A stretch of 64,000 bases of DNA from Chloroflexota bacterium (GTDB lineage: Bacteria; Chloroflexota; Dehalococcoidia; Lucifugimonadales; UBA3495): assembly GCA_009837355.1 (NCBI GenBank), contig VXTR01000075.1:27222-91221 (forward strand). Reading direction: 5' to 3'. The notes under the pieces were generated by a model, which saw nothing but the letters and a program-made list of their open reading frames with translations, had not been told where the DNA came from and ran no database searches. Positions 53,189 through 62,360 of this stretch are shown here, one piece after another. The position numbers were made by a program, and so were the translations under genes. Positions within the stretch are counted from its first letter, which is position 1; each line of letters begins with the position of its first letter.

Positions 53189-54211
53189 CTAAATTCGTTC
53201 CGCCACGCGCAAACGAGCGCTCCGGCTGCGAGGATTTGAGGACTGCTCGGCGTCCGTTGGGCGCGTGATGCGACGTCGCACCGACCGCAGCCGTGGCTGA
53301 TGCTCACACACGCATACCGGCAGCTCCGGAGGGCATATGCAAGTAGCTGCCTCCCGATCCAGCCATTCTTTAACCAGCCGATCCTCCAGGCTGTGATAGC
53401 TGATTACTACGAGCCGTCCGCCCGGCGCCAGCAGTTCCGTCGCCGCGGCCAATCCGGCGCTCAGGTGTTCCAGTTCCTGATTGGCGGAGATGCGGAGCGC
53501 CTGGAAAGTTCGGGTGGCCGGATGACGACCGCCGCGCCGGCCGCCCAGGGCGCGCGCCACCAGGTTGGCCAACTGCCCGGTGGTGGCAATTGGCCGACCG
53601 TTGACGATGGCCCGAGCGATGGCTCGGCTTCTGCGTTCTTCTCCATATCGAAAAATCACGTCGGCCAGCACGGTCTCGTTGGCTGTATTGAGGAAGTCCG
53701 CCGCCGTCGCGCCTACGGGGTCATAGCGCATATCCAGCGGCTCATCGCGCTGGAATGAAAGGCCGTAGCCGGGCAGGTCAATCTGACGGGAGGAAAAGCC
53801 CAAATCCAGCAGGATTCCGTTTGCGGCGGCGACGCCGCGCTGGTCGGCGATCCGCCGCATATCAGCGTAGTTGCCGTGCACCAGCATAACCCGATTGCCG
53901 TAGTGGCCCAGACGCTCCCGGGACGCCTCGACCGAACGAGGATCCCGGTCAATACCCAGCACCAGGCCGTCGGGTTCCGACTGCTGTAGTATCCCCAGGG
54001 CGTGGCCACCTTCGCCCAGAGTTCCGTCCACGTACACGCTGCCGGCCGATACCTGAAGGAACTGCAAGGACTCGGCCAACATTACAGGGCGATGTAGCGG
54101 TTGGGCATCCGAAGCCAGGGCATAGGTGACGCCCCGGCTGACCGGAGCCGGCCGTGCTACGCCAGCCCAGCCCAAGGCGGGCATCTGCAGCGTTATCGCC
54201 GCCGTTACCAT
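53189..54211 (-). CDS. rsmH: 16S rRNA (cytosine1402-N4)-methyltransferase RsmH (MraW)
   Basis: A 340-residue SAM-dependent methyltransferase acting on C1402 of 16S rRNA. Diagnostic segments are LHRPVMLAESLQFL, VYVDGTLGEGGHALGIL (SAM-binding), GILLDLGFSSRQIDLPGYGL and the C-terminal LAPGGRLVVISYHSLEDRLV. ATG 54211 has GGAGAAAG six bases upstream; the 40 residues before the conserved region are a short non-conserved extension. It is the first gene of a reduced division cluster with ftsA and ftsZ; mraZ and all mur genes are missing. Confidence 0.93.
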   Translation of the reverse strand: MVTAAITLQMPALGWAGVARPAPVSRGVTYALASDAQPLHRPVMLAESLQFLQVSAGSVYVDGTLGEGGHALGILQQSEPDGLVLGIDRDPRSVEASRERLGHYGNRVMLVHGNYADMRRIADQRGVAAANGILLDLGFSSRQIDLPGYGLSFQRDEPLDMRYDPVGATAADFLNTANETVLADVIFRYGEERRSRAIARAIVNGRPIATTGQLANLVARALGGRRGGRHPATRTFQALRISANQELEHLSAGLAAATELLAPGGRLVVISYHSLEDRLVKEWLDREAATCICPPELPVCVCEHQPRLRSVRRRITRPTDAEQSSNPRSRSARLRVAERI

Positions 54212-54405
54212 GTCAAGCTTTCTCCATTGATGACCAGCAACCCGAAAATCCGCGAACCTGGCATAAGATTGCCAAGGCGCGTGCGGTTCGGAATGTAGCA
54301 AAGGCACAGTATTGCCCGCTCACTATGGGCTATGCGTAATTTACCGATTTTTGAAAAGCTCCCAAAAATGTGCCAGCGAGAGGAAGGACACCGGAACCAT
54401 CGTCT

Positions 54406-54433
54406 TTTACCGCCGAGCGGGTTGTGCTATACT
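54406..54433 (+). promoter_or_regulatory. Extended -10 promoter of the tig-clp operon
   Basis: TTTACC (54406-54411) and TGC-TATACT (54425-54433) with a 16-base spacer. A start near 54440 gives an 80-base leader containing a strong hairpin. Confidence 0.6.
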
Positions 54434-54446
54434 TTGCGCAACTGTC

Positions 54447-54484
54447 GGGCAGGCCGGTGGCGACCGCCCTGCCCGCCGCTTTTT
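54447..54484 (+). promoter_or_regulatory. Hairpin followed by T run in the tig leader
   Basis: GGGCAGG/CCTGCCC (7 bp) and CGGT/ACCG (4 bp) stack with one C-C mismatch around a GGCG loop (54447-54474). Five bases later is a run of five T (54480-54484). The structure lies between the promoter and the GTG start and resembles an attenuator, although the stem-to-T distance is longer than in standard terminators. Confidence 0.45.
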
Positions 54485-54519
54485 GCAAAAAGCTAATCGG
54501 CTACAGGAGCGTATCGGCG

Positions 54520-55935
54520 GTGAAGGTCACCAGGGACAACGCAACACCAATTGAGATTACGCTGACGGTGGAGTTGGAACCGGAGGATGAAAATCCGTTT
54601 CTGGAACGCTCTTACCGGCGCACCGTCTCTCGCGTCAACATCCCTGGCTTTCGCCGCGGCAAGGCGCCCCGTCACATCGTGGAAAGCATGGTTGGGCGCC
54701 CGGCCTTACTACAGGAAGCGCTGGAGTTCATGGTTCCGGAAACGCTGAACAAAGTGCTTGCTGACGAGGAAGTTTCGGCCTTCGCGGAACCCAGCATCGA
54801 AGTTACCGACCTGGAGCCGGTTTCGTTCACCGCCACGGTGCCTTTGGAACCTACCATTGACCTTGGCGACTATCGTTCCCTGCGCGTGGAGTCCACTCCG
54901 GTTGATGTGGCCGATGAGGAAGTCGACGACCTGATGGGTCGCTTACGGGAGGAGCAGGCCGTCTGGGAGCCTGTGGAGCGACCTGCCCAGTATGGCGATC
55001 GTCTCAACATCAACGTCCTGGGAACTATTGACGGCGAAACCGTAGTTGACGACCAGGACGTTGAATACGTGCCCAACGAGGATAACGTGCTGCCGTTTCC
55101 CGGCTTTGCCCCCAATCTGGTTGGCATGTCGGAAGAGGAGGAGCGGGAGTTCGCCATGACCATTCCCGAGGACTACCCCCGGGAGCAGTATGCCGGCAAG
55201 GAGGTGCAGTTCAGCGTTGCGGTGCTGTCGGTCAAGGAGAAGAATCTGCCGGAGCCGGATGACGAATTCGCCAAGTCCGTCGGAGAGGGTTTTGATGACG
55301 TTGAAGCCTTGCGCTCGAATATTCGGGAATCGCTGACCAACCAGGCCGAAGCCGCCGCTCGCAACGAACTGGAGCAGAAGAGCCTGGACGCCCTGTGCGA
55401 AGCGGCGGTTGTCAACGCTTCGCCAATTCTCTACGAACGGGAGTTGGAGGCTCTGCAGGCCGATCGAGAGCGTATGCTGCAGCAGCAAGGCCTGGACCTG
55501 GCGACCTATCTGCGCTTTATGGGCAAAACCACCGACGAGTTCATGGAGGAGATGCGCCCCAGCGCCGAAAAGAGATTGCTCGGGGGCCTGGTACTGCGCA
55601 AGCTGGCCGAAGTGGAAGCCATAGAGGTTACCGACGAGGACATCCAGTCGGAAACCGACCGACTGCTGGAACTGTCCACCAGCGACGAGGATACGGAGCA
55701 AAGCAACCTGGACAGCCTACGCGAGTTCCTGGGCTCCGCATCCACACGCGACAACATCCGCTCATCTCTCCACAGCCGCCGGGTTCTGGAACGTCTTACG
55801 GACATCACCCAGGGCAAGCTGGACGAAGCCGGCGACGACGGAGAAAGTGCAACCGCAGCCGAATCCGCAGAAGAGACCACGGTTACTGAGCCAACGGACG
55901 ACACGGCTGGCGAAGAAACAGAAACCAGAGCGTGA
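54520..55935 (+). CDS. tig: Trigger factor
   Basis: A 471-residue ribosome-bound chaperone. The N-terminal ribosome-binding domain contains VNIPGFRRGKAPRHIVESMV, matching the trigger-factor signature loop (GFRxGKxP). A FKBP-type prolyl isomerase domain spans about residues 150-240 (YGDRLNINVLGTIDGETV). The helical C-terminal domain follows (DEFAKSVGEGFDDVEALRSN). The last 45 residues are an acidic low-complexity tail. GTG 54520 is ten bases after AGGAG; upstream codons fall in the leader hairpin and cannot be part of the protein. It heads the operon tig-clpP-clpP-clpX. Confidence 0.94.
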   Translation: MKVTRDNATPIEITLTVELEPEDENPFLERSYRRTVSRVNIPGFRRGKAPRHIVESMVGRPALLQEALEFMVPETLNKVLADEEVSAFAEPSIEVTDLEPVSFTATVPLEPTIDLGDYRSLRVESTPVDVADEEVDDLMGRLREEQAVWEPVERPAQYGDRLNINVLGTIDGETVVDDQDVEYVPNEDNVLPFPGFAPNLVGMSEEEEREFAMTIPEDYPREQYAGKEVQFSVAVLSVKEKNLPEPDDEFAKSVGEGFDDVEALRSNIRESLTNQAEAAARNELEQKSLDALCEAAVVNASPILYERELEALQADRERMLQQQGLDLATYLRFMGKTTDEFMEEMRPSAEKRLLGGLVLRKLAEVEAIEVTDEDIQSETDRLLELSTSDEDTEQSNLDSLREFLGSASTRDNIRSSLHSRRVLERLTDITQGKLDEAGDDGESATAAESAEETTVTEPTDDTAGEETETRA

Positions 55936-55968
55936 ACTCACGCAACTTATTTTCAGGAGCCTCACCAG

Positions 55969-56616
55969 ATGTTGCAACGCCCCAATCCCAAGGAGCGAAC
56001 GCTTCCCACCAATATGCTGCCGGGGATTATTCGACCCACCACTGAAGGCGAGCGCGCCTTCAATCCCTATTCGCTGCTGCTGCAAGCGCGAATAATCTAC
56101 CTGGGCACGCCAGTTGACGACGACGTGTCCAACGCCGTGGTTTCCCAACTGCTTTACCTGGCCTGGGAAAATCCGGACGAGGACATTTACCTCTACATCA
56201 ACTCCCCCGGCGGCTCGGTGTTGGACGGCATGGCCATTTACGACACCATGCAACTCATCAAGCCTGACGTGGCCACCATCTGCATCGGCAAAGCGGCCAG
56301 CATGGGGGCTGTGCTGCTCTCCGGAGGCACGAAAGGCAAGCGTTACTGCACTGCCAACTCTACCGTCCTAATCCACCAGGTGATGGGCGGCATACAGGGT
56401 TCGGCTTCCGACATTGAAATCACCGCGCAGGAAATTCTGCGCCTACGCCAGAGGCTCAACACCATCCTGTCGGAAAACTGCGACCAGCCCTTCGACAAAA
56501 TATCCCGCGACTCTGACCGCGACTACTGGATGGACGCCGAAACCGCCGTTGAGTACGGCATCGTTGACCATGTGCTCAACGAGCTGCCGGACGTTTTTAA
56601 CCGCGCCGTTGCCTAG
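55969..56616 (+). CDS. clpP1: ATP-dependent Clp protease proteolytic subunit, first paralogue
   Basis: A 215-residue serine protease. The catalytic triad is present: Ser in GKAASMGAVLLSGG, His in STVLIHQVMGG, Asp in SDRDYWMDAETA. The oligomer-forming handle is helical (ITAQEILRLRQRLNTILS). It starts 33 bases after tig and precedes a second clpP by 55 bases. Mixed ClpP1-ClpP2 complexes are known where two are encoded in tandem, so a heteromeric barrel is possible. The N-terminal propeptide-like region LPTNMLPGIIRPTTEGERAF differs from that of the second copy. Confidence 0.93.
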   Translation: MLQRPNPKERTLPTNMLPGIIRPTTEGERAFNPYSLLLQARIIYLGTPVDDDVSNAVVSQLLYLAWENPDEDIYLYINSPGGSVLDGMAIYDTMQLIKPDVATICIGKAASMGAVLLSGGTKGKRYCTANSTVLIHQVMGGIQGSASDIEITAQEILRLRQRLNTILSENCDQPFDKISRDSDRDYWMDAETAVEYGIVDHVLNELPDVFNRAVA

Positions 56617-56671
56617 GCAATTTCCTACCGCATAGTCGGGGATTGTCTTCATGTATCACCAGGAGACCTCA

Positions 56672-57322
56672 ATGCTTCCGCCCTTCCAAGATTCTCCTCT
56701 GCTGCAGCCGACCAACATCGTTCCCATGGTCATTGAGACCAGCCCCCGGGGCGAGCGCGCCTTCGACATCTACTCGCTGCTGTTGCGGGAGCGCATCATC
56801 TACCTGGGCACTCCCATCACCGACCAGGTGGCGAACGTAATCATCGCGCAGTTGCTCTACCTGGAGCGGGAAGACCGCGACCGGGACATCAGCTTGTACA
56901 TCAACAGTCCTGGGGGCTACATCGCTTCCGGTTTGGCCATTTTGGACACGATGCGTCTGATCAACTCGCAGGTGTCCACCATCTGTGTGGGCACTGCCGC
57001 CAGCATGGCGACGGTGCTGCTGGCCAACGGCGAAAAGGGCAAGCGGTACTGCCTGCCAAATTCCACCGTCCACATGCATCAACCCAACGTGGGCAGCTTC
57101 CAGGGGCAAGCCGCCGATATCGAAATCCAGGCCAAGGAAATCGTCCGCCTAAAGGAACGCCTTTCCAACATCCTGTCCGAAGCCACCGGCCAGTCCGTCG
57201 AAAAAATCTCTGATGATACCGACCGCGACTTCTTCCTTACTGCTGACGAAGCTATCGAATACGGTATCGTGGACGAAATCCTCGGCGCCCAGCCCGAGGA
57301 AGCAGCCGCCGAAGCTGCCTGA
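56672..57322 (+). CDS. clpP2: ATP-dependent Clp protease proteolytic subunit, second paralogue
   Basis: A 216-residue ClpP with [20 protein letters not shown] at the N-terminus, typical of canonical ClpP. The triad is intact: Ser in [14 protein letters not shown], His in [11 protein letters not shown], Asp in [19 protein letters not shown] stands six bases before ATG 56672; an ATG at 56651 lacks one. clpX follows 35 bases later, so this copy is the likely docking partner for ClpX through its hydrophobic clefts. Confidence 0.94.
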   Translation: MLPPFQDSPLLQPTNIVPMVIETSPRGERAFDIYSLLLRERIIYLGTPITDQVANVIIAQLLYLEREDRDRDISLYINSPGGYIASGLAILDTMRLINSQVSTICVGTAASMATVLLANGEKGKRYCLPNSTVHMHQPNVGSFQGQAADIEIQAKEIVRLKERLSNILSEATGQSVEKISDDTDRDFFLTADEAIEYGIVDEILGAQPEEAAAEAA

Positions 57323-57357
57323 TTGCTTTCCTCCCCTCTCCCAACGGGCAGCGTCTT

Positions 57358-58764
57358 ATGACTACTCGCAGCCGCTCTGGCAACGCCAACCGCAACACAT
57401 ACCGCTGCGCCTTTTGCGGCAGTATGTTTCCCCAGAACCGGCTGATGCGCCCGCCCGGCCAGAACCGGGGCGGCATCTGCTTCGACTGCATACGTGAGTT
57501 GGCCAACTACGTGGCCGAACGCGGCAACCGGAGACGCACAGAGGACAAGGACCGCGGGTCCGGGCCCAGCAGTTCGGATCGGGTGGAATTGACCGACCGT
57601 CCAGCGACTCAATCCGGGGAACCACTGCGCACCGTGGTGCCACGGGAGATTTACGCCAACCTAGACGCCTACGTCATCGGACAGGAAAAGGCGAAGAAGA
57701 CCCTGGCGGTGGCAGTGTACAACCATTTCAAGCGGATTCGCAGTGAGAGCGTATCTCCAGACGTGGAAGTACAGAAGTCCAACATCCTGTTGATTGGGCC
57801 CACCGGCTCGGGAAAAACGCTGCTGGCCGAAACCCTGGCTCGGACGCTGGAAGTGCCCTTCGCCATCTGCGACGCCACGTCCCTCACTGAATCGGGCTAC
57901 GTTGGCGAGGATGTTGAGAACATCCTGCTCCGCCTTATCCAGGCTGCCGATTGGGACATACCGCGGGCCGAGCAAGGCATCATCTACATTGACGAGCTGG
58001 ACAAGATTGCCCGCAAGGAGGGTGTCAACCGCTCCATCACGCGGGACGTGGCCGGCGAAGGCGTGCAACAGGAGCTGCTAAAGATTATAGAAGGCTGCGT
58101 TGCCAACGTTCCACCGCAGGGCGGACGCAAACACCCGCACCAGGAGATGTTACAGATTAACACCCGCAACATTCTTTTTATCTGCGGTGGTGCTTTCGAC
58201 GGCTTGGACGAAATGGTAGCCAAGCGGTTGTCGGTTGGTTCGTCCATGGGCTTCCTGGCCAATGGCTCGGACCGTACCGATAAAGCCGCCAACACATACA
58301 CTACGCTGGAGCAGGTTACCCCCGAAGACCTGCTCCAGTTCGGTTTTATACCGGAACTGGTGGGCCGACTGCCCATCGTGTCTGCACTGCAATCCCTGGA
58401 CCGGGAAGCCTTGGTGCGAGTGCTGATTGAGCCGAAAAACGCCATCGTCAGGCAATATCAGCGGCTCTTCGCAATCGACGACGTAAAGTTGGAGTTCACT
58501 GACGACGCGCTGGTGGCCGCCGCCGAACGGGCGCTGACGTACCACACCGGCGCTCGCGTTCTCCGCCATATAGTGGAAGACGCGCTGCTGGAAGTGATGT
58601 ACGAGTTGCCGTCGCTGGCGGATATAGGGCGGTGCGTGGTCAACGGCGACGCCATCATGGGCGAATCGTCGCCCCGACTTTATCGGCGCAGTGGTGGGCG
58701 CTATCTCACCCTCAAGTCGGCTCTGGCCAGAGCCAGCCGGTTGGTTGACAGGAAAACCGCCTAG
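57358..58764 (+). CDS. clpX: ATP-dependent Clp protease ATP-binding subunit ClpX
   Basis: A 468-residue AAA+ unfoldase. The N-terminal zinc domain has four Cys ([11 protein letters not shown] and [10 protein letters not shown]), then AAA+ motifs: [15 protein letters not shown] (Walker A), [15 protein letters not shown] (Walker B), [18 protein letters not shown], sensor region [17 protein letters not shown], and [14 protein letters not shown]. The short loop after that with MGF corresponds to the IGF tripeptide that contacts ClpP. The stop overlaps the convergent formyltransferase gene by 4 bases. Confidence 0.95.
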   Translation: MTTRSRSGNANRNTYRCAFCGSMFPQNRLMRPPGQNRGGICFDCIRELANYVAERGNRRRTEDKDRGSGPSSSDRVELTDRPATQSGEPLRTVVPREIYANLDAYVIGQEKAKKTLAVAVYNHFKRIRSESVSPDVEVQKSNILLIGPTGSGKTLLAETLARTLEVPFAICDATSLTESGYVGEDVENILLRLIQAADWDIPRAEQGIIYIDELDKIARKEGVNRSITRDVAGEGVQQELLKIIEGCVANVPPQGGRKHPHQEMLQINTRNILFICGGAFDGLDEMVAKRLSVGSSMGFLANGSDRTDKAANTYTTLEQVTPEDLLQFGFIPELVGRLPIVSALQSLDREALVRVLIEPKNAIVRQYQRLFAIDDVKLEFTDDALVAAAERALTYHTGARVLRHIVEDALLEVMYELPSLADIGRCVVNGDAIMGESSPRLYRRSGGRYLTLKSALARASRLVDRKTA

Positions 58765-59582
58765 CCTTCCTGACGGGCGATCTCCGCTTCAATCTCGTCG
58801 GTCAGCGCTAGTCCCGTCGGCAATGTGTCCGAAAGTGGATTGCCCAAAGCGTCCAACGCTTCACCCGGCCGTACTAGCAGCCGCCGGTCGGCGACGGCGC
58901 GCAGGGTTTCCAGCAACAGGTAGGGTTCCCGACGATACCCTTCGGCTCTAATCAGGCGGAACAACGGGTTTGTCTCGTCCTCTGCAGCGCGTATTTGCTC
59001 GACATCCCGCCCGGACAAGGCCTTGCGTTCCGTATCAAAGTTACCGCCAACTATGGGCACCACGCAGTGGGACAGCACCGGGCCACGATCAACCTCCTCT
59101 GTTGCCAGATGGATCATGGCTCCGGTGCGCGTCGCTTCGGATTCAATCAACTGCCAAATCACCGATTGCCAAGCTCCCGTGGGGCCGTCAGGAAGGGCAC
59201 CGTGCAGATTCAGTAAGGGGTAGCGCCGGCACAGCTCTCCGCTGCATATCAGCATATAGCCAGCCAGAGCGCACACGTCCGGCCGATATGGCTCCAAAAG
59301 GCGCATCACCTCGCGGTCAAAACCGACGCGATGCCGGGACATGGGGCCACCCCCGCGCTCGCGCCGGTATCGGGCAGAGGAGAGGGTTACCAGCGGAAAA
59401 CCACAGGAATGGACCAGGTCAAAAAAAGCGTCGGAACCCTCGGCTTCCCCGGGTTCCCGGTTGCTGAACACGAACTCAATTCGAGCGTCGAGCCCACCGT
59501 CGGCGATGGCGTCGGCGACGAAACGCATCAGTCCTCGGGATCCTTCTCCTCGCCCGGTGGCAAACCAGCCTATCCGAAGCAT
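58761..59582 (-). CDS. Formyltransferase family protein (PurN-like)
   Basis: A 273-residue protein with a formyltransferase N-domain fold, similar to phosphoribosylglycinamide formyltransferase. Catalytic-type residues are present: Asn and His in [13 protein letters not shown] and Asp in [15 protein letters not shown], after the folate-binding [10 protein letters not shown]. It is longer than PurN (about 200 residues) because of a C-terminal extension, and differs at the N-terminal substrate loop ([15 protein letters not shown]). It may be purine-linked or act on another amine. It lies 26 bases after xseB. Confidence 0.75.
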   Translation of the reverse strand: MLRIGWFATGRGEGSRGLMRFVADAIADGGLDARIEFVFSNREPGEAEGSDAFFDLVHSCGFPLVTLSSARYRRERGGGPMSRHRVGFDREVMRLLEPYRPDVCALAGYMLICSGELCRRYPLLNLHGALPDGPTGAWQSVIWQLIESEATRTGAMIHLATEEVDRGPVLSHCVVPIVGGNFDTERKALSGRDVEQIRAAEDETNPLFRLIRAEGYRREPYLLLETLRAVADRRLLVRPGEALDALGNPLSDTLPTGLALTDEIEAEIARQEG

Positions 59583-59608
59583 ACAGTTCCTCCGCTGGCG
59601 AGACCCGT

Positions 59609-59938
59609 TCAGAACGGTCCGTCGTCGTCAAACAAGGACGGGTCATCCGGCTCCGGTGGCGGCGGCACTTCCCACTCGTCATCATCGTTCAAGGGCATTT
59701 CGGCGGGCGGCGCAGGCCCACGGCTTTCCCCTGCCTGAGTGATTCGCAACTCGGCTTCGGTGAGCAATTGCTGACAGCGCTGGGCCAGGTCCATGCCCTG
59801 CCAGTACAGCAACTCTGAGTCGGATAAAGACAATTCACCCTGCTCCAGCCGGTCAACCGTCTCTTCCAAGCGCCGGTAGGCTTCCTCAAAGGGCAGCCCG
59901 GCCAATTCTTCACGCCAGCTTTCGCCCGGTTCGGTCAT
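59609..59938 (-). CDS. xseB: Exodeoxyribonuclease VII small subunit
   Basis: A 109-residue helical protein that assembles with XseA. The core LPFEEAYRRLEETVDRLEQG and MDLAQRCQQLLTEAELRI match the XseB signature. The last 35 residues form an unusual acidic, proline-rich tail (DDDEWEVPPPPEPDDPSLFD) not needed for the family fold. Start is ATG 59938, 25 bases after xseA. Confidence 0.93.
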   Translation of the reverse strand: MTEPGESWREELAGLPFEEAYRRLEETVDRLEQGELSLSDSELLYWQGMDLAQRCQQLLTEAELRITQAGESRGPAPPAEMPLNDDDEWEVPPPPEPDDPSLFDDDGPF

Positions 59939-59963
59939 AATGACAAAGCCATTGGCACGTCAG

Positions 59964-61298
59964 TCACAATAACGGGCGCATCGCCGTGGGTGCGTTGTTG
60001 GCGCCGCGGCGCCGGCGGGTAGAGCGAGGAGGCGTTTTCGCTTCGTCGCGCACACTGGCAACGTGGGGGCGCTCAGCCGATTCGGGCTGCGTCGGAGCGA
60101 CGGCTGGCGAGTGCCTGCCAACTACTGCGGACATCGCGCCGCCGGAGAGCGTTATGTCCAGTAATTCGCCGTCGGTGGCCTGGTCGGGCATGGTCAGCAC
60201 CCTGCCGTCATCGGCAAGGCGCACCACAGCGTAACCTCGCTGCAAAGTAGCCTTGGGATTCAGCGCGGTCAGCTTCGCCGCCAGGGTAGCCACGTCGCGT
60301 TGGCGTCGGTCGTTTCTGCGCACTGCCAGAGTAGCAGCGCGGTCGGTCAACTCGTCAACTTTGCGGCGCAGGAGGGCGACGTCCGGCGTGCGGCGTTGCA
60401 GTCGTTGACGCTGCATTTCCAACCCACTGCGGCGCCGGTCAAGTTTGCCGAGCATTACCGCCGTCAGCTGTTGGCCGGCCGCAAAGAGATTGGCCAGCAG
60501 CTGGCTGCGGTCAGGGGTGGCCAGTTCGGCGGCCGCGGATGGCGTGGGGGCGCGGTAGTCAGCCACGTCATCGGCGATGGTAGAGTCCGTTTCGTGGCCC
60601 ACGCCCGAGATTACGGGGATGCCGCTGGCGAATATGGCTCGGGCGACTTCTTCAGCGTTGAAGCACCAAAGGTCTTCCAGCGAGCCGCCACCCCGGGCCA
60701 CGATAATGACGTCCGCCAGTCCTTCTTCATTGAGCAATTGAATTGCCTGCGCAATCCGGCTCGCGGCTCCATCGCCCTGCACGGCCGTGGGCGAGAGGCG
60801 GAGCTCGGCGAGTGGATAGCGACGTCGCACTACGTTTTGTATATCCTGCCATACCGCTCCGCTGGGTGAGGTAACTACGCCGATTGTCCGGGGGAATGGC
60901 GGCAGCAGGCGTTTGCGAGAAGGGTCGAACAGTCCTTCAACTTCCAATTGCTGCCTGAGGCGGGCCAATTCCAAGGCCAAGGCTCCCGCGCCTACCGGCA
61001 GCACGGCGGCCACCTGCATATTGGCCTCGCCGTAGGGCGGATAGAAAGTGAAGTTGCCACCGGCCAGAATCTCCTGTCCTTCTTCGAGGTACTCCTGGCC
61101 GGAGCGGCCGCGGAACATGACACAGCGAATGGTGCTGCCGTCCTCGCGCAGGCTGAAGTAGGAATGCCCTGAGGCAACGGTGCGCAGATTGGAAACCTCG
61201 CCCTGCACCGTCAGCCGGGACAGCAGGCCGTCCGACTCAAGCTTGTCCTTAAGGTAGGTGGCTACCTGGCCAACCGAATACACTACCGGCGACAGCAT
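59964..61298 (-). CDS. xseA: Exodeoxyribonuclease VII large subunit
   Basis: A 444-residue nuclease subunit that degrades single-stranded DNA. The N-terminal OB domain reads LTVQGEVSNLRTVASGHSYF; the catalytic core has PRTIGVVTSPSGAVWQDI, VIIVARGGGSLEDLWCFNAE and PVISGVGHETDSTIADDVAD; the coiled-coil region follows and TLQRGYAVVRLADDGRVL ends the fold. The C-terminal 60 residues are a low-complexity tail. The gene lies 24 bases after efp. Confidence 0.95.
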   Translation of the reverse strand: MLSPVVYSVGQVATYLKDKLESDGLLSRLTVQGEVSNLRTVASGHSYFSLREDGSTIRCVMFRGRSGQEYLEEGQEILAGGNFTFYPPYGEANMQVAAVLPVGAGALALELARLRQQLEVEGLFDPSRKRLLPPFPRTIGVVTSPSGAVWQDIQNVVRRRYPLAELRLSPTAVQGDGAASRIAQAIQLLNEEGLADVIIVARGGGSLEDLWCFNAEEVARAIFASGIPVISGVGHETDSTIADDVADYRAPTPSAAAELATPDRSQLLANLFAAGQQLTAVMLGKLDRRRSGLEMQRQRLQRRTPDVALLRRKVDELTDRAATLAVRRNDRRQRDVATLAAKLTALNPKATLQRGYAVVRLADDGRVLTMPDQATDGELLDITLSGGAMSAVVGRHSPAVAPTQPESAERPHVASVRDEAKTPPRSTRRRRGANNAPTAMRPLL

Positions 61299-61322
61299 GG
61301 CGGCCTCACCGACATTACGGGG

Positions 61323-61889
61323 TTACGAAACACGTTCGGAATAGGTCCCGTTGCGCGTGTCTACCTTGACCACGGTTCCCGGCGTGATGAACATGGGTAC
61401 GGTAATTTGAAGGCCCGTTTCCAGAGTCGCAGGCTTGTTGCCGCCCTGGGCGGTGTTGCCCTTGAACGCGGGAGGGGTGTCCACCACTTCCAGCTCCACG
61501 TGGATGGGCAGGTTCACGTTGATGGGCGAACCCTTGTAGAACACCACCTCGACCATCATGCTCTCTTTGAGATAGCCCAGGGTGTCGCCCAGCTGTTCGC
61601 CAGTCAGCTCATGCTGGTCAAAGGTTTCCTGGTCCATAAAGTAGTAGCGCGACCCGTCAGTGTACAGGTACTGTGTTTCCCGGTTGTCCACCTCGGCGAT
61701 GCTGAAAGCGGTGTCATAACGCTGGAAGGTGCGTTCAATAACCGTGCCGTTAATCAGGTTGCGCATCTTGATGCGCGTCACGGGCGCGCGCTGCTGCATC
61801 TTGTGCCGCTCGTAGTCCATGACCTGCCAGGGCTGGTTTTCCAGGTCAATCACCATGCCCTTGCTCAGGTCGCCAAAGTTGATGCTCAT
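61323..61889 (-). CDS. efp: Elongation factor P with non-canonical tip loop
   Basis: A 188-residue three-domain EF-P that relieves ribosome stalling at polyproline. All three domains are recognisable: INFGDLSKGMVIDLENQPWQ, TQYLYTDGSRYYFMDQETF and the C-terminal ITVPMFITPGTVVKVDTRNG. The modification loop, normally HVKPGKGGAFVRTK, here reads HKMQQRAPVTRIK, so the tip has Gln-Gln-Arg rather than the lysine modified by EpmA or YmfI systems. It lies 15 bases after aroQ, a common pairing. Confidence 0.93.
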   Translation of the reverse strand: MSINFGDLSKGMVIDLENQPWQVMDYERHKMQQRAPVTRIKMRNLINGTVIERTFQRYDTAFSIAEVDNRETQYLYTDGSRYYFMDQETFDQHELTGEQLGDTLGYLKESMMVEVVFYKGSPINVNLPIHVELEVVDTPPAFKGNTAQGGNKPATLETGLQITVPMFITPGTVVKVDTRNGTYSERVS

Positions 61890-61904
61890 GCTAGGTATCC
61901 CCTT

Positions 61905-62360
61905 CTATGTCGCTTGCGCGGCGTCATCGGCGATGATGCCGACCAATGCTTCCAGGGCAGCAGTATAGCCTCTCCATCCCAACCCGGCAATTTGACCCTG
62001 AGCGGTGTCGGCCAGCACCGAGTGTCTCCGCCACGCTTCCCTGGCGTGGATGTTGCTCAAATGCACTTCTACCACCGGGACGCCGGAGTCGGTCAGCGCG
62101 TCCTTCAGCGACAACCCGTAGTGCGTCAAGGCTCCGGCGTTGATCACCACGCCGTCGATTTCTCCCGTCCGCTCCTGGAGGCAGTCAATCAGCGCACCTT
62201 CGTGATTGGATTGAAAGCACTCTGTTTCCACTTGCAGCGTCGCCGCCCGCTCCGCGATGCGCCGGTTGACGTCGTCCAGCGTCAGGGAGCCATAGTGATG
62301 TGGATCGCGGCGACCCAGAAAGTTCAGGTTAGGCCCGTGCAGAACCAGTATCTTGGTCAT
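61905..62360 (-). CDS. aroQ: 3-dehydroquinate dehydratase, type II
   Basis: A 151-residue shikimate-pathway enzyme. It starts KILVLHGPNLNFLGRRDPHH, with the catalytic Arg and Tyr of RRDPHHYG; VVINAGALTHYGLSL and VEVHLSNIHAREAWRRHS supply the remaining active-site residues. ATG 62360 has GGGAGA nine bases upstream and lies within the end of the recombinase gene (32-base overlap). Confidence 0.94.
   Translation of the reverse strand: MTKILVLHGPNLNFLGRRDPHHYGSLTLDDVNRRIAERAATLQVETECFQSNHEGALIDCLQERTGEIDGVVINAGALTHYGLSLKDALTDSGVPVVEVHLSNIHAREAWRRHSVLADTAQGQIAGLGWRGYTAALEALVGIIADDAAQAT

Larger units (their letters stand above)
54212..54519. other. Divergent intergenic region between rsmH and tig
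   Basis: 308 bases without a supported gene. It holds the tig promoter and leader hairpin on the plus strand. A promoter for rsmH must lie here on the minus strand but no convincing -35/-10 pair was identified; the 54250-54370 part is comparatively AT-rich. Confidence 0.6.
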
